This document shows, one piece after another, positions 13,242-19,613 of a DNA stretch of 19,613 bases. Both the position numbers and the translations under genes were made by a program. The notes beneath the pieces were generated by a model. It searched no databases, had not been told where the DNA came from, and saw only the letters and a program-made list of their open reading frames with translations. This DNA comes from Spirochaetaceae bacterium. GTDB lineage: Bacteria; Spirochaetota; Spirochaetia; Treponematales; Breznakiellaceae. The stretch spans positions 1-19,613 of the forward strand of contig JAITKQ010000163.1 of NCBI GenBank assembly GCA_031278295.1, written 5' to 3'. Each line of letters opens with the position of its first letter. The stretch's first letter is position 1.

Positions 13242-14876
13242 ATGGAACCGGAAGATATTTACGACGCGATAGTTATAGGCGGGGGCCCTGCGGGGCTGAC
13301 CGCCGCCCTGTACCTTGCCCGCGCCCGCTGCCGGGTGTTGGTGGTGGAAAAGGATCGCTTCGGCGGGCAGATCACGATCGCCACCGAGGTGCTTAACTAC
13401 CCCGGCGTGGAACGGACCGGCGGCGCTGCCCTTACAAAAACCATGCGGCGGCAGGCAGAGAGCTTCGGCGCGGAATTCCTGCTGGCCGGGGTGGAAAGCC
13501 TGAACCTTAGGGCCAACATCAAAACCGTCAGGACTTCCCGTGGCAGCCTGCGGGCCTTTGGGGTGATCCTTGCCACAGGGTCTCGTCCCCGGATGATTGG
13601 TTTTACAGGCGAGGAGGCTTTTAGGGGCCGGGGGGTGGCCTACTGCGCCATCTGCGACGGAGAGTTTTTTACCGGCCTTGACATTATCGTGGTGGGCGGC
13701 GGTTTTGCCGCGGCGGAAGAGGCGATCTTTTTAACCCGCTACGCCCATCATGTTACGATCCTTATCCGAAAGAATGACTTTTCCTGCGCCGCTTACGTAG
13801 CGGACGCGGCCCGTTCCCACAAAAAGATTACGGTACTTGTCAACACGGAACTGGAAGAAGTGGGTGGCGATACGGCCCTGCGCTACGCACGCTGGCGCAA
13901 CATCAAAACCGGGGAAACCACCAGCTTCCGTCCGCCGGACGGAGCGTCCTTAGGGGTCTTTGTGTTTGCGGGCCATGAACCTGCCGTCGATCTGGTCCGG
14001 GACCTTGGGGTACTGGACGATCAGGGCTACGTCATCACCGACGGGGATCAGAAAACCGGCGTAGAAGGCCTTTACGCCGTCGGGGACGTATGCGGGAAAA
14101 ACCTGCGCCAGGTGGTCACCGCCGTGGGGGATGGCGCAAAGGCAGCCGCCGCGCTGGAAAAATACGCCCGTGTCATGCGGGAGGCCACCGGCCTTCACCC
14201 GGCCCCGCCGCTAAGCCGCCCGCAACGGGAACCGGGGAGCAGGAAAGGGACGAAAGGCAAAACGACTGAAGCGGGCTTCTTTACGCCGGAAATCAGGGCG
14301 CAGCTTGGGGGGCTATTTGAGAAAATGGCCCGCCCCCTGGTTCTGCGCCTTGACCTGGACGAGCGCCCCGTATCGGAGGAACTTCGCCGGTTTATGGAGG
14401 AACTGGCCGGCATGACGGATAAACTCCGTCTGGACATACCCCCGCCTGACTCTTCCGGTAAAGACAGGCCCTGTACGGGGTTCTACCTGGAGGACGGTAC
14501 ATACCGGGGCATCGCCTTCCACGGCGTACCGGGCGGGCATGAATTTAATTCTTTTGTTGTCGGCCTGTACAACGCGGCGGGTCCCGGACAAGCCTTGGCC
14601 CCGGAGGTAACGGAGGCCCTTGGCGCGATCCGGGAACCGCTTTCCATGAAGATACTGGGCTCCCCTGCCTGTACCATCTGTCAGGAACTTGTGATAGCAG
14701 CCCAACGTATGGCCGCGGAAAATCCCCGAATCACCGCGGAAGTCTACGACCTCAATCATTTCCCCGAACTTAGGGAACGGTACAGGGTGATGAGCGTACC
14801 CTGCCTGGTTATCAACGACAACATCGTAAGTTTTGGGAAAAAGGATATCAGGGAAATCCTCGCCTTGCTGGGTTAG
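13242..14876 (+). CDS. Thioredoxin reductase-like flavoprotein with C-terminal AhpF-type thioredoxin folds
   Basis: This 544-residue fusion has a thioredoxin-reductase-type FAD/NAD(P)H module (about 1-312: GGGPAG 13-18, redox pair C135-A-I-C138, NAD(P)-site GGGFAAAEE, GDVC 281-284), a polar linker (about 318-345) and a C-terminal tandem thioredoxin-fold region (about 346-544). The second fold carries C477-T-I-C480 and the cis-proline in MSVPCL; the first fold lacks a CxxC. AhpF of enterobacteria has the same modules but with the paired thioredoxin folds at the N-terminus, so the order here is swapped. With ahpC directly upstream, the likely role is passing electrons from NAD(P)H to AhpC. ATG 13242 is chosen because AGGAAGGG precedes it; the longer frame from 13122 overlaps ahpC and adds no homologous sequence. 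The nucleotide preference cannot be read safely. Confidence 0.88.
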   Translation: MEPEDIYDAIVIGGGPAGLTAALYLARARCRVLVVEKDRFGGQITIATEVLNYPGVERTGGAALTKTMRRQAESFGAEFLLAGVESLNLRANIKTVRTSRGSLRAFGVILATGSRPRMIGFTGEEAFRGRGVAYCAICDGEFFTGLDIIVVGGGFAAAEEAIFLTRYAHHVTILIRKNDFSCAAYVADAARSHKKITVLVNTELEEVGGDTALRYARWRNIKTGETTSFRPPDGASLGVFVFAGHEPAVDLVRDLGVLDDQGYVITDGDQKTGVEGLYAVGDVCGKNLRQVVTAVGDGAKAAAALEKYARVMREATGLHPAPPLSRPQREPGSRKGTKGKTTEAGFFTPEIRAQLGGLFEKMARPLVLRLDLDERPVSEELRRFMEELAGMTDKLRLDIPPPDSSGKDRPCTGFYLEDGTYRGIAFHGVPGGHEFNSFVVGLYNAAGPGQALAPEVTEALGAIREPLSMKILGSPACTICQELVIAAQRMAAENPRITAEVYDLNHFPELRERYRVMSVPCLVINDNIVSFGKKDIREILALLG

Positions 14877-14999
14877 CGGGTCATTGCTTCGCGCGTAAAC
14901 CGCAAACCGCCGGGGAGGTGCCTTAGCCGGCAGCGGGCAAGGCCGGACGGAAGGACGAAACAGTAGCTTACGCGGTCTTACATTTACAAAAATTTTCCA

Positions 15000-15197
15000 T
15001 GTAATTCGGGCGCATTTCCGGCCCTGCCGGAAACCGGGCTTTGCGGGGTTCCGCAAGGCAAGCCCTTTGGGTTGCCCCTCCATTCCCTACGCGAACCATT
15101 CGCGCGAACGCTTCGCGCCCCTCCAATCCCTTGCGCGTTTAGCGCACGACGGCTTTTTCGGCAATGTCGGCAATGATAGACCGGTAAAATTACCGGC
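15000..15197. repeat. Interspersed repeat R2, copy B (empty site)
   Basis: This copy matches 3825-4067 but lacks the 103-bp element: GGCTTTTTCGGCAATGTCGGCAATGATAG runs on uninterrupted. It carries the hairpin TTTCCGGC-CCT-GCCGGAAA (15015-15033) and the dyad CCGGTAA-AA-TTACCGG (15181-15196). It also has an internal near-duplication, GCCCCTCCATTCCCTACGCG and GCCCCTCCAATCCCTTGCGC, that copy A has only once. The rest of 14877-15301 holds no recognisable gene. Confidence 0.8.
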
Positions 15198-15213
15198 TTG
15201 GCAACGCGCTATC

Positions 15214-15243
15214 TTGCGCGAAGCCCCGCCGGCGGGCTATCCT
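15214..15243 (+). promoter_or_regulatory. Possible promoter for the heptose gene pair
   Basis: TTGCGC (15214-15219) and TATCCT (15238-15243) are 18 bp apart, about 60 bases before the gmhA-like start. Both boxes match only partly and the spacer is GC-rich. It is the best candidate in the gap but weak. Confidence 0.25.
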
Positions 15244-15301
15244 GTAACATGGTTTCCAAAAACGCCAAATTTTAAAACACCCGTACCAAAGGCAGGTATC
15301 T

Positions 15302-15934
15302 ATGGATTATTTGGATGAATTGATCGTGCGCCACCCGTGTTTGTCTGTCTGTAGGGATTCTATCCTTGAGGCGTACAAAATACTGGAAGCGGCTTACGCC
15401 GGGTCCGGAAAAGTTTTGATAGCCGGCAACGGCGGCAGCGCCGCCGATGCGGATCACATCACAGGCGAACTGATGAAGGGTTTTGTAAAAAAACGCCGCC
15501 CGCCGGCGCTGTTCCGTGAATCGCTGGGCCAAATTACGGACGCGGAAACGGCGGACCGTCTCGCGGAATGGATACAGGGGGGGCTTCCGGCAATCAACCT
15601 GGGCGGCCACACCGCGCTGATAAGCGCGGTGATAAACGATATAAACGGGAGTCTTATTTACGCCCAGCAGGTCTATTCCTACGCGGAAAAAAATGACGTG
15701 TTTATAGGTATATCAACCTCCGGCAATTCGGAAAACGTGTACCTGGCCATGCTTACGGCAAAGGCGAAAGCGCTTAAAACAATAACCCTGACCGGAGCTT
15801 CCGGCGGCAAAATCGCAAAATTGGCCGACGCTTCGATAAAGGTGCCGGAAACCGAAACTTACAAGGTACAGGAACTGCATCTCCCGGTCTATCACTGTAT
15901 ATGCCTCATGCTGGAGGATCGTTTTTTTGATTAA
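15302..15934 (+). CDS. GmhA-like phosphoheptose isomerase (SIS domain)
   Basis: This 210-residue SIS-domain sugar isomerase resembles GmhA, which converts sedoheptulose 7-phosphate to D-glycero-D-manno-heptose 7-phosphate in the cytoplasm. Family marks are the nucleotide-like GNGGSAADADHITGEL (42-57) with the H52/E56 pair, ISTSGNSENV (137-146), TGASGGK (164-170) and QELHLPVYHCIC (190-201), whose Gln and His match active-site positions in GmhA. A stretch at about 62-105 is longer and more divergent than in short GmhA proteins. ATG 15302 is preceded by AGGCAGGT. The end overlaps the next gene by 8 bases, and that gene encodes later steps of the same pathway, which supports the call. Confidence 0.85.
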   Translation: MDYLDELIVRHPCLSVCRDSILEAYKILEAAYAGSGKVLIAGNGGSAADADHITGELMKGFVKKRRPPALFRESLGQITDAETADRLAEWIQGGLPAINLGGHTALISAVINDINGSLIYAQQVYSYAEKNDVFIGISTSGNSENVYLAMLTAKAKALKTITLTGASGGKIAKLADASIKVPETETYKVQELHLPVYHCICLMLEDRFFD

Positions 15935-17225
15935 GGCCGTGATCATGGCGGGGGGAAAAGGTACGCGCATCTCTTCAATCGCCGCCGGTATCCCGAAACC
16001 CATGATACCGGTAAACGGAAAGCCGGTTCTTGAATATCAGCTTGAATGCCTTAAAAAAAACAGCATTCACGAAATAATAATCGTTACGGGGCATCTGGGG
16101 CATATAATAAAAGCTTATTTTCAGGATGGCAAAAAATTTGGCTGTGGTATTTCTTACTATTCGGAAGATACCCCGCTTGGTTCGGCAGGGGCCTTGTACA
16201 AAATACAAAATGAGCTAACCGATGATTTTTTGCTTATCAACGGCGATGTAATTTTTGATGTTGATCTTTCACGTTTCATGGAATTTCACCGCGGACACAA
16301 CGCCCGCGCATCCCTTGCCGTCCACCCTAACAGCCACCCGTTCGACAGTGCGCTACTGGAAACCGATTCCGCATCCCGCGTCGTTTCATGGCTCAACAAA
16401 GAGGACCCGCGGAAGTATTACAGGAATCAGGTGAACGCGGGACTTCATGTCCTGTCAAAAAAACTGCTGGAGGACGCGAATTTAACCGAGGAAAAAGTAG
16501 ACCTTGACCGTGATATTCTTAAACCATGTATTTCTTCCGGAGGAATCTTCGCGTACCGTACTCCGGAATACATCAAGGATATGGGTACGCCTGAACGGTA
16601 CTGTCAGGTCGAGAAAGACGTAAAATCCGGCATTGTTCAAAAAAGAAATCTTACGAATAAACAGCGGGCAATGTTTATTGATCGCGACGGGACAATCACG
16701 ACGCTTGACGGTTTCGTAACAAGGCCGGAACAGCTGGTGCTGAAAGATGACGCGGCGGCGGCGGTACGAATGATAAATGAAAGCGGCTTTCTGGCAATTG
16801 TGATTACGAATCAGCCTGTCATCGCGCGCGGCGAATGTACGGTTGCGGAACTTGACGAGATACACCGCAAGATGGAAACCGATCTGGGCGCTGAAGGCGC
16901 ATACATTGATGATATTTTTTACTGCCCGCACCACCCCGACAAAGGTTTTCCGGGGGAACGTCCCGAATACAAGGTTGAATGTGAATGCCGCAAACCAAAA
17001 CCGGGGATGATTCTTGCCGCCGCGAAAAAGTACAATGTCGATCTGGCCGAATCGTATATGGCGGGCGACAGCGTCAAGGACGCGCTCGCCGGGCTGCGGG
17101 CGCGCTGCCGCCCTGCCCTTATCAGGGCAGGGCGGCAGGGCGGGCCGGAAACCATAGAAGGCCGCGAGGTGCCGGTGTTCCCAAGCCTGTATGAATTCGC
17201 CGTGCGGACTCTGTCCCGCAAGTAG
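15927..17225 (+). CDS. Fused sugar nucleotidyltransferase (HddC-like) and heptose bisphosphate phosphatase (GmhB-like)
   Basis: This 432-residue two-domain protein joins two steps of nucleotide-heptose synthesis. Residues about 1-235 are a nucleotidyltransferase of the HddC/RmlA type (AVIMAGGKGTR 4-14, KPMIPVNGKPVLEYQ 24-38, LLINGDVIFDVD 102-113 with D107). Residues about 247-432 are a HAD-IIIA phosphatase like GmhB (FIDRDGT with D252 and D254, ITNQP 293-297, zinc-site C333/H335 and C352/C354, CRKPKPG, MAGDSVKDA with D381). The expected roles are removal of the C7 phosphate of heptose 1,7-bisphosphate and activation of heptose 1-phosphate. The start is TTG 15927: GGAGGA lies nine bases upstream, and the ATG at 15945 would remove the first strand of the fold. 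It overlaps the gmhA-like stop. The kinase (HddA/HldE) is not in the window. A perfect 15-bp hairpin lies in the coding sequence at 17105-17138. Confidence 0.88.
   Translation: MIKAVIMAGGKGTRISSIAAGIPKPMIPVNGKPVLEYQLECLKKNSIHEIIIVTGHLGHIIKAYFQDGKKFGCGISYYSEDTPLGSAGALYKIQNELTDDFLLINGDVIFDVDLSRFMEFHRGHNARASLAVHPNSHPFDSALLETDSASRVVSWLNKEDPRKYYRNQVNAGLHVLSKKLLEDANLTEEKVDLDRDILKPCISSGGIFAYRTPEYIKDMGTPERYCQVEKDVKSGIVQKRNLTNKQRAMFIDRDGTITTLDGFVTRPEQLVLKDDAAAAVRMINESGFLAIVITNQPVIARGECTVAELDEIHRKMETDLGAEGAYIDDIFYCPHHPDKGFPGERPEYKVECECRKPKPGMILAAAKKYNVDLAESYMAGDSVKDALAGLRARCRPALIRAGRQGGPETIEGREVPVFPSLYEFAVRTLSRK
17105..17138. repeat. Perfect 15-bp inverted repeat inside the phosphatase domain
   Basis: CTGCCGCCCTGCCCT (17105-17119), loop TATC and the exact reverse complement (17124-17138) lie within codons for CRPALIRAGRQGG. 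The protein keeps the expected HAD-domain pattern through it, so there is no sign of a simple insertion. The structure would be very stable in mRNA. Confidence 0.85.
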
Positions 17226-17289
17226 CGGCGGCGGCGATTTGGACCGGGCTTTTACGTGCGAAGCGCAACAAACTCCCGGGTGCGGGGGC

Positions 17290-17607
17290 CTATGCTTCCG
17301 GGTTAGTTTTTCCGGTCGTAATTTTTTTGTTTTTCGCGTGTTTAAATGAAAAATCCGTATTGAAGTATTTATTCATATCAACATTTTTCAGAAAACGCCT
17401 TAACAGTATACGGTAAACGGCAAAAGACAAAAATACGGACACAATGAATATGACCGGAAGTACAAACACGATATAAGTGTCACTGATGAACGGTTTTATA
17501 AAAACAAAAAACAAAAAAAACATGGCGATGAATATCAAAACCGTTAAAATAATGTTAAAGCCTGTCGCCGCAATTATAAAAAGAATGGTGTTTCCTTTTT
17601 TTGTCAT
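17290..17607 (-). CDS. Small hypothetical membrane protein after lspA
   Basis: This 105-residue protein starts MTKKGNTILF and has two long hydrophobic segments (about residues 8-37 and 45-68). A basic, Lys-rich C-terminal tail follows and is likely cytoplasmic. The start at 17607 is chosen because AAAGGAGGGG precedes it and its ATG shares one base with the lspA stop (TAATG), a sign of translational coupling. A longer frame reaching 17673 would overlap lspA without support. No family was recognised. Being coupled to lspA suggests membrane or lipoprotein biology, but that is only context. Confidence 0.7.
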   Translation of the reverse strand: MTKKGNTILFIIAATGFNIILTVLIFIAMFFLFFVFIKPFISDTYIVFVLPVIFIVSVFLSFAVYRILLRRFLKNVDMNKYFNTDFSFKHAKNKKITTGKTNPEA

Positions 17608-18143
17608 TAAACCCCTCCTTTCTCCGTGCCTGACGGGGAAAAAAACAATGAACCCAGCCATATAAAAATACATATAACCACGGACGAATCCGCGATGTTG
17701 AATGTAGGCCAGCGTTCAAAGCCCAGTATACCAAAGAATTTAACGCTGATAAAATCGACAACGCCATCGGGCCGGAATATGCGATCTATCAGGTTTCCTA
17801 TACCACCGCCTATGATTCCGGCGATAGTCCAGCGCTGTAAACCGGTAAAATCGACGGATTTCCAGTAAAAAAAACATAAAAACCCAAGTACGATAAGCGG
17901 CAGTATTATGAACAGCGCCGGACGAATCTCATCCGGCAGCCCGGCCCCCAGGCTAAAGGCTATCACTTTATTGCGCACATGCCATAAGTGAAGCAAATCG
18001 TTGTTAAAAACATCCGTTATCATCGTTCCAATGGGCCATTTACCGGCTATATAAGATTTTGTGATCTGATCAAGCAGGATTATCAGCACAGTCAGTGAAA
18101 AAGGCAAAGCCTTTTTCAAAACGGTTGAACTATTTTTTTCCAT
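17607..18143 (-). CDS. lspA: Lipoprotein signal peptidase LspA
   Basis: This 178-residue inner-membrane aspartyl protease (signal peptidase II) cleaves the signal peptide of diacylglyceryl-prolipoproteins. It has four predicted membrane segments. Motifs are LLDQITKSYI in the first segment and the two catalytic-aspartate boxes, GNLIDRIFRPDGVVDFIS (the second Asp in VDF) and FNIADSSV. Length is normal to slightly long. GGAG precedes ATG 18143, with the site next to the stop of the upstream nif3-like gene (9-base gap), and its own stop overlaps the following small membrane gene. This makes a tight three-gene minus-strand operon. Spirochaetes carry many lipoproteins, so the enzyme should be important here. 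Confidence 0.96.
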   Translation of the reverse strand: MEKNSSTVLKKALPFSLTVLIILLDQITKSYIAGKWPIGTMITDVFNNDLLHLWHVRNKVIAFSLGAGLPDEIRPALFIILPLIVLGFLCFFYWKSVDFTGLQRWTIAGIIGGGIGNLIDRIFRPDGVVDFISVKFFGILGFERWPTFNIADSSVVICIFIWLGSLFFSPSGTEKGGV

Positions 18144-18152
18144 AATTTTCTC

Positions 18153-18914
18153 CTATAATCCGGTCGGTACGTCTATAAATTCGGCGTCAATGTCCAGATA
18201 TTCTTTGCAGCGTTCCATAAGTTTTTGTACGCCCCACACCTCGGTGGCATAATGCCCGCCCGCTATCATGTTCAGGCCGCCCTCAAGCACCGTATGGTAA
18301 ATTGAATGGGAGCTCTCGCCTGTAACGTACAGGTCTATGCCTTCCCCGACGGCATCAGGCGCCTCCATCGCGGCCCCGCCTGAAATGACGGCGCAGGTGA
18401 CATTTTCGGCCTTGCCGAAAGGGTAGATCGCGAGGGGCGGCGTACCCCGGTAATTTATGCGCCGCGCCGCCTCGTCAACGGTGAGGGGTTTGCGCAAACG
18501 TCCCTTAAAACCTATCTTTATCCCGTGGTACAGGCCGAAAGGTTCTTTATCTACAATATCGAGCAGGCCGGCCAGTACCGCGTTGTTGCCCACCTCTCCA
18601 TGTTTATCGAGCGGAAGGTGCGCGGCGTAGAGGGCCAGGTTGTTTTTGAGCAGGAAGTCCAGCCTTGATCGCAAAACTCCCTCGATCCTGAGCGGCGCGC
18701 CCCAAAAAAGCCCGTGGTGAACAAAAAGCATCCCCGCGCCGCACCGCGCCGCCCTCTTGAATGTCTCCAGGCAGGCATCGACAGCAAACGCGATTTTTGG
18801 CACATCGGCGCCGTCGTTGTCAACCTGTATGCCGTTCAAAGACGAATCGACCGCGTTAAAATCGTCCGGTTTCAAAACATCACGAAAAAAAGCGTCAAGC
18901 TGCCGGGTGTTCAT
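18153..18914 (-). CDS. Nif3-like dinuclear metal-centre protein
   Basis: This 253-residue protein belongs to the Nif3/YqfO/DUF34 family, whose members form hexamers around a two-metal site. Their biochemical role is not settled, although a link to GTP cyclohydrolase-like activity or metal handling has been proposed. Metal-binding positions are visible: FVHHGLFWG, AAHLPLDKH, and GGHYATEVWG near the C-terminus. SLNGIQVDN and FAVDACLETF are typical of the N-terminal half. The start at 18914 (MNTRQLDAFF) matches the family's usual beginning. Frames from 18926 or 19016 add non-homologous residues and lack a ribosome site. It is the first gene of the operon with lspA. Confidence 0.9.
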   Translation of the reverse strand: MNTRQLDAFFRDVLKPDDFNAVDSSLNGIQVDNDGADVPKIAFAVDACLETFKRAARCGAGMLFVHHGLFWGAPLRIEGVLRSRLDFLLKNNLALYAAHLPLDKHGEVGNNAVLAGLLDIVDKEPFGLYHGIKIGFKGRLRKPLTVDEAARRINYRGTPPLAIYPFGKAENVTCAVISGGAAMEAPDAVGEGIDLYVTGESSHSIYHTVLEGGLNMIAGGHYATEVWGVQKLMERCKEYLDIDAEFIDVPTGL

Positions 18915-19043
18915 GGATTTAATCATACAGCAAAGGCGGGAAAAAGAAAATATGCCGCGCAGAATGTAACACATTCCGGTCAGGCCGTCACCGGATGCCC
19001 GTTTCGGCCCTCCCAATCGTCCAGGATAAGCTTGGGAAACAAT

Positions 19044-19078
19044 AGAGTTGCTTGGAAACTTCAGTTTTGGAACAGCCT
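19044..19078. mobile_element. Decayed left part of the MITE
   Basis: AGAGTTGCTTGGAAACTTCA and the next bases match the left hairpin of the element at about 27 of 35 positions, preceded by AAT (19041-19043) as at the other copies. The right part is missing. It lies upstream of the minus-strand nif3-like operon. Confidence 0.55.
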
Positions 19079-19150
19079 CTCCTATTTACAATTCCTGAGA
19101 CTGTTTTGCGGGCTTTTCCCTAAAATGAGCGTACCGTGAGGCGGGCCGGT

Positions 19151-19498
19151 TCATTCCGCCCTGTCCCCCCATACAATTATACAGTTTTTGGGATGTGTTA
19201 ATGGCGCTTCCTCTACGATATGTGAGTTTGGTATGATTTTTATCAATTCATCCCTGTTGTAACTTCTGAAATACTCAGGCGTTATTTCATTGTAGCTTAT
19301 ATACCCGCGGCATGAGGGAAGTATTATTTTTTCCAGATAAACATCCTGTATCTCGCGCCGCAGCTCCGTAAAAGCGTAATTACTAATTACCAGGTCGTAG
19401 TTTTGTTTTTTCAACTCGTTCATTGTTTTATAGTTCATTACGGATGATAATACAAAACCATCCAGGTAACATTGTGCCAAAAGCAGCGCCGGTTTAAT
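19151..19498 (-). pseudogene. Putative sugar O-methyltransferase (NanM-like), C-terminal part, truncated by MITE
   Basis: The minus strand from 19498 to 19151 encodes about 115 residues matching the C-terminal part of putative sugar O-methyltransferases (TIGR04371-like): KPALLLAQCYLDGFVL, YDLVISNYAFTELRREIQD, VYLEKIILPSCRGYISYNE and a terminal NCIIVWGD. The N-terminal SAM-binding half should lie to the right of the window but is separated by the hairpin element at 19499. The frame stays open from inside the element (MDVGKSPRVLEQVLQ), so a fusion product from element-derived sequence is possible. A short or non-functional protein is more likely. If the rest of the gene lies beyond the window, this is a recent insertion mutant. 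Role: probably methylation of a surface sugar, by family. Confidence 0.65.
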
Positions 19499-19613
19499 AG
19501 AGTTGTTCAGAAACCTCAGTTTCTGAACAACTTCCGCTGAAAAAAAGGCAAAATGCTTTGCATTTTGCAAGACTTGTTCAAGAACCCGTGGGCTTTTGCC
19601 CACATCCAAATAG
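19499..19613. mobile_element. MITE-like hairpin element, copy 3 (variant, runs off the window)
   Basis: The left part is identical to copy 1 and is preceded by AAT (19496-19498). Relative to copy 1 it carries 28 extra bases between the two main stems, including a perfect hairpin GCAAAATGC-TTT-GCATTTTGC (19548-19568). The right terminal repeat lies beyond the end of the window, so its right target duplication cannot be seen. Confidence 0.8.

Noticed and set aside
14313..15083. 256-codon minus-strand ORF opposite the flavoenzyme 3' end
   Set aside because: Mostly antisense to conserved thioredoxin-fold coding sequence, and extends into repeat R2.

Overview
The window reads as a chromosomal segment of a spirochaete, most likely a Treponema relative of the termite-gut type. 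This is an inference from gene content: a divergent polysaccharide deacetylase overlapping tsaD, a coiled-coil DUF3782/PD-(D/E)XK-like gene, an SPFH/NfeD pair, a bacterial-type ProRS, a fused heptose nucleotidyltransferase-phosphatase, and lspA next to a Nif3-like gene. The style of the repeat-rich intergenic DNA also fits. No rRNA, tRNA or CRISPR array was seen. Most of the window is housekeeping sequence. The accessory content lies between the genes, as small mobile repeats, gene fossils and long G/C homopolymers.

Layout. Positions 1-733 hold a decayed PIN-domain (VapC-like) gene on the minus strand, split by a 103-bp hairpin element. Positions 734-2745 hold yibQ-like and tsaD genes with an ATGA overlap. 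Positions 2863-3513 hold a coiled-coil PD-(D/E)XK-like protein. Positions 3514-4263 are a 750-bp repeat region: a G14 tract, a doubtful broken ORF, an interspersed repeat (R2) carrying a second copy of the element, and a 16-bp-stem hairpin. Positions 4264-5696 encode NfeD and an SPFH protein, followed by proS (5851-7659) and murB (ends 8924, with a C15 tract near its 3' end). Positions 8925-9339 contain a remnant of the 2863-3513 gene family. Positions 9340-12137 hold pncB and argA. Positions 12138-12627 hold a hairpin, a C14 tract between perfect inverted repeats, and a good promoter with a structured leader. Positions 12628-14876 hold ahpC and a TrxR-AhpF-like fusion flavoenzyme. Positions 14877-15301 carry an R2 copy without the element. 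Positions 15302-17225 hold a GmhA-like isomerase and a fused nucleotidyltransferase-phosphatase. On the minus strand, 18914-17290 carries the compact operon nif3-like, lspA and a small membrane protein. The window ends in a putative sugar O-methyltransferase gene (minus strand) cut by a third, variant copy of the element.

How the genes relate. AhpC and the flavoenzyme are adjacent and should form an NAD(P)H-dependent peroxide-reducing system. The GmhA-like enzyme and the fusion supply three of the four activities of a nucleotide-activated heptose pathway; the kinase is not in the window. NfeD and the SPFH protein are standard membrane partners. PncB (NAD salvage) and ArgA (arginine synthesis) are translationally close but metabolically unrelated.

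The strongest unusual signal is the small hairpin element, which looks like a MITE. It has imperfect terminal inverted repeats and 3-bp A-N-T target duplications (ATT/ATT and AAT/AAT) at the two complete copies. A diagnostic empty site is present in the window. Removing one copy plus one duplication restores a longer PIN reading frame. Its fold is conserved, since the two substitutions between complete copies fall in a loop or give a G-U pair.
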